DNA of 64,000 bases from Arsukibacterium perlucidum DSM 18276 (lineage in GTDB: Bacteria; Pseudomonadota; Gammaproteobacteria; Enterobacterales; Alteromonadaceae), in the NCBI RefSeq assembly GCF_000382165.1, contig NZ_KB907720.1, forward strand, positions 1-64,000, written 5' to 3'. The notes under the pieces are model-generated. The model was not told the origin of the DNA and did no database searches. It saw only the letters and a program-made list of their open reading frames with translations. The position numbers and the translations under genes are program-made. The stretch's first letter is position 1. Every line of letters starts with the position of its first letter. Positions 58,558 to 64,000 of the stretch are shown here, piece by piece.

Positions 58558-59809
58558 TACTGCTGCGTCCACTGTTGCCTCGGCCCGGACCACTGCGAGC
58601 CTGGCCCGGACGACGACGTACTCTTGGTTTAGGCACAGTCAAATCATCAAGCAAGGCATTAGCATCATACTGAGTTAACGCTATCGGATGTTTTATATAA
58701 TCTTCAATAGCAGTTAAATTCAAAGCATAACGCTCGCAGGCAAAGCTGATGGCTTTGCCGCTTTCACCGGCCCGGCCGGTACGGCCAATCCGGTGGACGT
58801 AGTCTTCGCAATCATCAGGTAAGTCGTAGTTAAAAACATGGCTTACTTTTGGAATATGCAAGCCGCGGGCAGCAACATCAGTCGCCACCAGAATATCCAG
58901 CTTACCGGTGGTAAAATCATCCAGAATTTTCAGGCGTTTCTTCTGAATTACATCACCTGTCAGCATGCCAACCCTATGACCATCGGCTTCCAACCAGGCA
59001 TACACATCTTCACAGGAGTGTTTAGTATTGGCAAACACAATAGCCTTATCTGGCCAGTCTTCTTCCATCAGCGTCAGCAACAACTTCATTTTGTGCTCAT
59101 GCGCCGGATAAAACAGCTCTTCACTGATTTGGCTACCAGTCATTTCATCCGGCGCCACGTGAATATGTACCGGCTCGTTCATTTTTTCGAACGCCAGCTC
59201 CTGCACCTTATAAGATAAGGTGGCAGAGAATAATAAACTTAAGCGCTCAGTAGCCGGCGGCATCCGGTTAAACATAAAGCGAATATCTTTAATAAAGCCC
59301 AGATCAAACATCCGGTCGGCTTCATCCAGCACTACAACCTGAATTTGATCAAGGTCATACAGGCCTTGTTTTAGATAATCTATTAAGCGGCCAGTGGTGC
59401 CAATTAAAATATCTACGCCTTGTTCAAGTAACTGCCGTTGAGAATCGTAACCCTCGCCACCATATATCAAACCAAGTCGCATGTTGGTTTTTTGCGCCAG
59501 CATAACAGCATCATTGTGGATCTGAACCGCCAGTTCCCGCGTAGGAGCCATAATAATAGCGCGCGGCTGGCCAGAACCTTTAGGTTCATGGTTAAGCAAA
59601 TAGTGAAAAGTTGCAGTTAAAAAAGCCAGGGTTTTACCGGTACCGGTTTGGGCCTGACCCGCTATATCTTTGCCGGCCAGCGCCAGGGGTAAACACTGGG
59701 CCTGAATTGGCGTACAATAGCTGTAACCTTGCGCTGCTAAAGCGTCAAGAACCTGTGGTGCCAATGCGAAATCGGCGAATTTATGTGAGGTTAAGTGTGT
59801 TTTATTCAT
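58523..59809 (-). CDS. rhlB: ATP-dependent RNA helicase RhlB
   Basis: DEAD-box helicase, in E. coli a degradosome partner of RNase E. The 428 residues include the Q motif ([18 protein letters not shown]), motif I AQTGTGKT, motif [16 protein letters not shown] in LFSATLS, and motif [13 protein letters not shown]. The last 45 residues are an Arg/Gly/Ser/Pro-rich tail. Divergent from trxA across about 100 bases, the rhlB-trxA-rho order of E. coli. Confidence 0.96.
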   Translation of the reverse strand: MNKTHLTSHKFADFALAPQVLDALAAQGYSYCTPIQAQCLPLALAGKDIAGQAQTGTGKTLAFLTATFHYLLNHEPKGSGQPRAIIMAPTRELAVQIHNDAVMLAQKTNMRLGLIYGGEGYDSQRQLLEQGVDILIGTTGRLIDYLKQGLYDLDQIQVVVLDEADRMFDLGFIKDIRFMFNRMPPATERLSLLFSATLSYKVQELAFEKMNEPVHIHVAPDEMTGSQISEELFYPAHEHKMKLLLTLMEEDWPDKAIVFANTKHSCEDVYAWLEADGHRVGMLTGDVIQKKRLKILDDFTTGKLDILVATDVAARGLHIPKVSHVFNYDLPDDCEDYVHRIGRTGRAGESGKAISFACERYALNLTAIEDYIKHPIALTQYDANALLDDLTVPKPRVRRRPGQARSGPGRGNSGRSSNGPRNPRSRPR

Positions 59810-59910
59810 ACCTGCCTAGCATAACTGTTACGCTTGCAATAAGAAACAGCCACGTTTAAATTGATAACACATTTTTGCAGTGTAACTGCACAGCCTGAAC
59901 GGAGAAATAG

Positions 59911-60237
59911 ATGAGCGAACAAATTTTACAGGTTTCTGACGACAGTTTTGAAACTGATGTTTTAAAAGCCGAAGTACCAGTACTGGTCGACTTCTGGGCA
60001 GAATGGTGTGGCCCTTGTAAAATGATCGCACCTATTCTGGAAGACGTTGCTGCCGAATACCACGGCAAAGTCAGTATCGCTAAGGTAAATATTGACCAGA
60101 ACCCGAATACCCCGCCAAAATTTGGTATTCGTGGTATTCCAACCTTGCTGCTATTCAAGAATGGTCAGGTTGCGGCTACCAAGGTCGGCGCCTTGTCAAA
60201 AACCCAGCTAAAAGAGTTTTTAGATAGCAATATCTGA
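59911..60237 (+). CDS. trxA: Thioredoxin 1
   Basis: Cytosolic disulfide reductant. The 108 residues show the active site WCGPC (Cys33, Cys36), the cis-Pro in RGIPTLLLF and the usual length. ACGGAG lies before the ATG. A strong terminator follows directly, so trxA is a separate unit from rho. Confidence 0.98.
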   Translation: MSEQILQVSDDSFETDVLKAEVPVLVDFWAEWCGPCKMIAPILEDVAAEYHGKVSIAKVNIDQNPNTPPKFGIRGIPTLLLFKNGQVAATKVGALSKTQLKEFLDSNI

Positions 60238-60243
60238 AAATGA

Positions 60244-60275
60244 CAAAAAAAGGCGTATTTTTGTACGCCTTTTTG
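60244..60275 (+). terminator. Rho-independent terminator of trxA
   Basis: Long stem AAAAAGGCGTA / TACGCCTTTTT around a loop of about five bases; the T-rich right arm gives the release tract. Confidence 0.93.
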
Positions 60276-60360
60276 CTGTTCGCTGCTGGACGTGCTAAAC
60301 ATCTGCTGCTATTGTGTGGCTAAGCAAATATCTTAAACCACGCTTGTCTATCGAATAAAC

Positions 60361-60429
60361 CAACTTCCAAACCTTTATTATCGAACTGATAAGCATTTTC
60401 TGTTTTTACCAACAAGAACCCATCAAACT
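60361..60429 (+). promoter_or_regulatory. C-rich, G-poor rho leader (candidate rut region)
   Basis: The last 69 bases before rho hold 18 C and 5 G and no obvious hairpin, the composition favoured by Rho. In E. coli rho controls itself by attenuation in its leader; the same is inferred here. The rho ATG has no clear Shine-Dalgarno. Confidence 0.4.
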
Positions 60430-61695
60430 ATGCATTTAACAGAACTGAAACTTAAACCAATTAGCGAACTGGTTGATTTGGCCGAGTCTATGGGCCAGGA
60501 AAACATGGCCCGCCTGCGCAAACAAGATATTATCTTCGCAATTTTAAAATCCCATGCTAAAAACGGTGAAGAAATTTTTGGTGCAGGTGTGTTAGAAATC
60601 CTCCAGGATGGTTTTGGTTTCTTACGTTCGTCTGACAGCTCATACTTAGCCGGCCCGGATGATATCTACGTATCGCCGAGCCAGATCCGCCGTTTCAACC
60701 TGCGCACCGGTGACAGCATTTCAGGTTTAATCCGGCCACCGAAAGAGGGTGAACGCTACTTTGCCCTGCTAAAAGTCAACGAAGTAAACTTTGGCCGGCC
60801 AGAGCAGGCCCGTAACAAAATTCTGTTTGAAAACTTAACGGCGCTGCATGCCAATTCGCGGCTGCGGATGGAACGCGGCAATGGCAGCCGGGAAGACATC
60901 ACCGCCCGGGTATTGGATTTAGCCTCACCAATTGGCCGCGGCCAGCGCGGCTTAATTGTCGCCCCACCGAAAGCCGGTAAAACCATTTTGCTGCAAAACA
61001 TTGCGCAGTCAATTGCCGCTAATCACCCGGAATGTGTGCTAATGGTGTTGCTGATTGACGAGCGGCCGGAAGAAGTAACCGAAATGCAGCGTCTGGTAAA
61101 AGGCGAAGTCATTGCATCTACTTTCGATGAGCCAGCCAGTCGCCACGTTCAGGTAGCTGAAATGGTGATTGAAAAAGCCAAACGGCTGGTTGAACACAAA
61201 AAAGACGTCATCATTCTGCTCGATTCCATTACCCGCTTAGCCCGCGCTTATAACACCGTGATCCCAAGCTCAGGTAAGGTACTGACCGGTGGTGTCGATG
61301 CTAACGCGCTGCACAAGCCCAAGCGGTTTTTCGGGGCGGCCCGTAATGTTGAAGAAGGCGGCAGTTTAACTATTATCGCCACCGCTTTGGTAGATACCGG
61401 TTCGAAGATGGATGAAGTGATTTACGAAGAGTTTAAAGGCACCGGTAATATGGAGCTGCATCTGTCACGGAAAATTGCTGAACGGCGCATTTTCCCAGCC
61501 ATTGACTTCAACCGCTCCGGTACCCGCCGCGAAGAGTTACTGGCCTCGCCGGAAGAACTGCAAAAAATGTGGATCCTGCGCAAGATTTTACACCCGATGG
61601 ACGAGAGCGACTGTATGGAATTTTTAATCGATAAATTATCGATGACCAAAACCAACGACGAATTCTTCGATGCCATGAAACGGCAAAAATCATAA
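60430..61695 (+). CDS. rho: Transcription termination factor Rho
   Basis: Hexameric RNA-dependent ATPase. The 421 residues begin [20 protein letters not shown] (Rho_N), then the cold-shock-like RNA-binding domain ([20 protein letters not shown]), Walker [13 protein letters not shown], Walker [15 protein letters not shown], and the Q/R loops in [17 protein letters not shown]. Full length, no insertion. A terminator follows at 61701. Confidence 0.99.
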   Translation: MHLTELKLKPISELVDLAESMGQENMARLRKQDIIFAILKSHAKNGEEIFGAGVLEILQDGFGFLRSSDSSYLAGPDDIYVSPSQIRRFNLRTGDSISGLIRPPKEGERYFALLKVNEVNFGRPEQARNKILFENLTALHANSRLRMERGNGSREDITARVLDLASPIGRGQRGLIVAPPKAGKTILLQNIAQSIAANHPECVLMVLLIDERPEEVTEMQRLVKGEVIASTFDEPASRHVQVAEMVIEKAKRLVEHKKDVIILLDSITRLARAYNTVIPSSGKVLTGGVDANALHKPKRFFGAARNVEEGGSLTIIATALVDTGSKMDEVIYEEFKGTGNMELHLSRKIAERRIFPAIDFNRSGTRREELLASPEELQKMWILRKILHPMDESDCMEFLIDKLSMTKTNDEFFDAMKRQKS

Positions 61696-61700
61696 CTCCT

Positions 61701-61728
61701 AAAACCGGCCTTCGCGCCGGTTTTTTTA
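61701..61728 (+). terminator. Rho-independent terminator of rho
   Basis: Stem AAACCGGC / GCCGGTTT with loop CTTCGC (UUCG-like) followed by seven T. Confidence 0.92.
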
Positions 61729-61789
61729 TGGCGGTAATTTATCGCCGTAAAGCACACCCGGTTTAAAAATAACGGAAGGAAAGCGCAAC

Positions 61790-63085
61790 ATGACACCCCC
61801 TCGCATCGTGGTAATTGGCGGTGGCGCCGGCGGCCTGGAACTGGCGACCCGGCTGGGCAATAAACTGGGCCGCAAAAAGCGCGCCCATATTACCCTGGTA
61901 GATCGCAACCACACTCATATCTGGAAACCTTTACTGCACGAAGTTGCCACCGGCACTCTCGACGTTGAAATAGATCAGCTGAGCTATCGTGCTCATGCCG
62001 CCAGCCACAACTTTGACTTTCAGTTGGGGAGTTTTACCGGTTTAAACCGCGAGCAACGCACTGTTACTCTGGCTGCGATTGCCTCAGGTGATGGCGAGCA
62101 ACTCCTGCCAGAACGCGAGCTGAGCTACGACTATCTGGTGCTGGCAATTGGTAGCATTTCCAATCATTTTAATACCCCCGGTGTTGCAGAACATTGCATA
62201 TTTCTGGACAGCCCGGGCCAGGCACATCGTTTTCAGCGCCGCTTATTGGATGCCTATCTGAAACTGAACTCGCCAGATCACCCGAAAGACAAGCTGAACA
62301 TTGCTATTGTCGGCGCAGGTGCGACCGGGGTCGAACTGGCCGCGGAGCTTTACCATGCCGCAGCAGAGCTTAACCTTTATGGCTTTGCCGATCTGCGCTC
62401 TGAACGCCTGAATATCCGTTTGGTAGAAGCCGGGCCCCGCATTTTGCCAGCCTTGCCGGAACGGATCGCCAGTGCGGCCTTAACAGAGCTGCAGAAGCTT
62501 GGGGTCGATGTGCGGGTGAATACCCGGGTTACTGCGGCTGATAACCATGGTCTGCAACTGGGTGAGGAGCATCTGGACGCCGAGCTGATGGTATGGGCAG
62601 CCGGGATTAAGGCAGCTGATTTTATGCAGGGGTTGGCGGGGCTGGAAAGTAACAGGATCAATCAATTGCTGGTGAATTCGTACTTACAAAGCAGCCGCGA
62701 CGAGCGCATTTACGTTGTCGGTGACTGCGCCGCCTGCCCCTTGGCCGATGGTAAATGGGTGCCGCCGCGGGCCCAGTCCGCCCATCAGATGGCCAGCCTG
62801 GTTGCCGGGAATCTTATCGCCACCTTAAATAAGCAGCCGCTGCGCGAATTTAAGTATAAAGATCATGGCTCATTAATCTCATTAAGTCGCTTTGGGACTG
62901 TTGGCAGCTTAATGGGCAATTTAGTCGGTGGCGCCATGATGATTGAGGGCAGGATTGCCCGGCTGGCTTATATTTCGTTATACCGGATGCATCAGGTAGC
63001 ACTGCATGGCTGGCTGAAAATGCTGATTATTTCACTGGTGGCCCGGATTAACCGGATTGTCAGGCCCCGGCTCAAGTTGCATTAG
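61790..63085 (+). CDS. ndh: Type II NADH dehydrogenase (NDH-2), NAD(P)/FAD-dependent oxidoreductase
   Basis: Single-subunit NADH:quinone oxidoreductase on the inner face of the membrane, not proton-pumping. The 431 residues show the FAD loop [17 protein letters not shown] at the N-terminus, the NADH loop [19 protein letters not shown] near residue 175, [10 protein letters not shown], and the quinone-site segment RAQSAHQMA. The C-terminal amphipathic region likely holds it to the membrane. GGAAGGAAAG precedes the ATG. Confidence 0.94.
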   Translation: MTPPRIVVIGGGAGGLELATRLGNKLGRKKRAHITLVDRNHTHIWKPLLHEVATGTLDVEIDQLSYRAHAASHNFDFQLGSFTGLNREQRTVTLAAIASGDGEQLLPERELSYDYLVLAIGSISNHFNTPGVAEHCIFLDSPGQAHRFQRRLLDAYLKLNSPDHPKDKLNIAIVGAGATGVELAAELYHAAAELNLYGFADLRSERLNIRLVEAGPRILPALPERIASAALTELQKLGVDVRVNTRVTAADNHGLQLGEEHLDAELMVWAAGIKAADFMQGLAGLESNRINQLLVNSYLQSSRDERIYVVGDCAACPLADGKWVPPRAQSAHQMASLVAGNLIATLNKQPLREFKYKDHGSLISLSRFGTVGSLMGNLVGGAMMIEGRIARLAYISLYRMHQVALHGWLKMLIISLVARINRIVRPRLKLH

Positions 63086-63161
63086 CGCTTTTTACAGTAG
63101 CTGCTGACTCCCCGACTAATCCGTCGAGGATACTGTCATCAGCCAGTTAATGCTGTCGCAA

Positions 63162-63201
63162 TTAACCAGTCGCGGTTAACCAGTCACATTTAACCAATAG
63201 T
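63162..63201. repeat. Three imperfect 14-base direct repeats at the deoA 3' end
   Basis: TTAACCAGTCGCGG (63162), TTAACCAGTCACAT (63176) and TTAACCAATAGT (63190) follow one another. The third includes the deoA stop codon. It looks like a short duplication of the gene end. Confidence 0.65.
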
Positions 63202-64000
63202 ATGATGGATTAATACCGGCGTATCGGACAATTGTGCTTCAATATTCAGCGCCTGCAGATATTCGTCCCGGGCAATCGCAGCAGCTTCAATGCTGGCGGC
63301 ATGCACAGTAGCCAGACGATCACCCGCCTGTACCCTGCTACCGTTACTTAAAATATTGCTAAAGCCCACCGCCGGATCTATTTGCTGGCTGGGGTGAGAG
63401 CGACCACCACCCAGCCGAACTACAGCCATGCCCAGACCGACCGTATTGTGGTAATTAACATAACCGCTTTGCGGCGCAATAATATCCTGCACTACCGGCG
63501 CATTAGCTAAATATTGCTGTGGTTTTTCCAGCAAGTCGGCCGGGCCACCCAGCTCTGCTACCATCTTACTGAATATTTCAGCGGCTTTGCCTGAACTCAG
63601 GCTGTGCTCTAACGCGGCAATCGCTGCAGCTTGGTCGCTATAAAGCCCACCCAGCATTAACATATTGGCACCCAATTCCAGAGTAAGCTGATGTAGTCGC
63701 GGCTCGCGGTATTTACCTGTTAAATAATCGAGGGTTTCCACTACTTCCAGCGCATTGCCCGCGCTGCAACCTAAAATCTGATTCATATCAGTAATTAACG
63801 CCCGGGTGGCCACGCCGGCACCGGTGGCAGTATTAACAATGCTGGTTGCCAGCGCGCTGGCATCCCTGGCAGTTGCCATAATAGCGCCGTTACCCACTTT
63901 AACGTCCATTACCAGCGCATCCAGCCCCTCAGACAGCTTTTTCGATAAAATAGAGGCAGTAATCAGCGGAATAGATTCTACAGTGGCCGTGACATCGCGG
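63190..64000 (-). CDS. deoA: Thymidine phosphorylase, N-terminus cut by window edge
   Basis: Cleaves thymidine to thymine and deoxyribose 1-phosphate in nucleoside salvage. About 270 C-terminal codons are present, and the frame is open to the right edge. At the edge it reads RDVTATVESIPLITASILSK, then LDALVMDVKVGNGA, both conserved in DeoA; the C-terminal domain with VVRLGGGRSHPSQQID and GDRLATVHAAS follows. An internal Met at 63909 is not the true start. Deo operon partners are not visible in the window. Confidence 0.95.
   Translation of the reverse strand, partial: RDVTATVESIPLITASILSKKLSEGLDALVMDVKVGNGAIMATARDASALATSIVNTATGAGVATRALITDMNQILGCSAGNALEVVETLDYLTGKYREPRLHQLTLELGANMLMLGGLYSDQAAAIAALEHSLSSGKAAEIFSKMVAELGGPADLLEKPQQYLANAPVVQDIIAPQSGYVNYHNTVGLGMAVVRLGGGRSHPSQQIDPAVGFSNILSNGSRVQAGDRLATVHAASIEAAAIARDEYLQALNIEAQLSDTPVLIHHTIG

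Overview
The window is a gene-dense stretch of chromosome from a gammaproteobacterium. Gene content and order, roughly 50% GC, a GlyGly-CTERM protease and a caa3-like oxidase cluster suggest the Alteromonadales / Rheinheimera-Alishewanella-Shewanella neighbourhood; that placement is an inference. I saw no rRNA, tRNA, insertion sequence, prophage or CRISPR array. Both edges cut a gene: pckA on the left loses its C-terminus, deoA on the right loses its N-terminus.

Layout. 1-3.5 kb: pckA, cysQ, nudE and the divergent yrfG. 3.5-14.8 kb: a complete minus-strand type II secretion operon gspC-D-E-F-G-H-I-J-K-L-M-N, mostly with overlapping or touching stops and starts, without gspO or a pilotin gene. 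15.0-16.3 kb: hslR-hslO. 16.4-20.1 kb: a secreted subtilisin-like protease with a GlyGly-CTERM tail, a likely client of the secretion system. 20.5-25.8 kb: ompR-envZ, a small lipoprotein, greB and tex. 25.8-32.9 kb: a SprA-like HEXXH protein with a tiny flagellar-rod-like partner, bioH, comF, an M14 peptidase, nfuA and a polysaccharide deacetylase. 32.9-41.1 kb: the cytochrome c oxidase cluster coxB-coxA-ctaG-coxC with SURF1, a Sco-like unknown, ctaA, cyoE and sco; one small DUF2909 gene lies inside it on the opposite strand. 41.4-48.1 kb: lexA with two SOS boxes, plsB, tesB, an EVE protein, a small unknown and a DUF885 lipoprotein. 48.3-56.9 kb: a diguanylate cyclase, then a tightly packed plus-strand run ubiE-ubiJ-ubiB-tatA-tatB-tatC-unknown-tatD-diguanylate cyclase-hemB. 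57-64 kb: ppx, rhlB, trxA, rho, a type II NADH dehydrogenase and deoA.

How it fits together. Much of the left half keeps the order known from Escherichia coli (nudE, yrfG, hslR, hslO, pckA, envZ-ompR, greB, tex, bioH, gntX/comF, nfuA), with the secretion operon set between yrfG and hslR. The window is mostly housekeeping: envelope traffic (T2SS, Tat, lipoproteins), respiration (aa3/caa3 oxidase with heme A and copper assembly, NDH-2, ubiquinone, heme), stress (Hsp15, Hsp33, LexA, thioredoxin) and transcription (Rho, GreB, Tex). I found no clear new defence or mobile system. The least explained items are the mini rod-like protein and its SprA-like neighbour, the His-less Sco-like protein of the oxidase cluster, and a diguanylate cyclase coupled to tatD and hemB.
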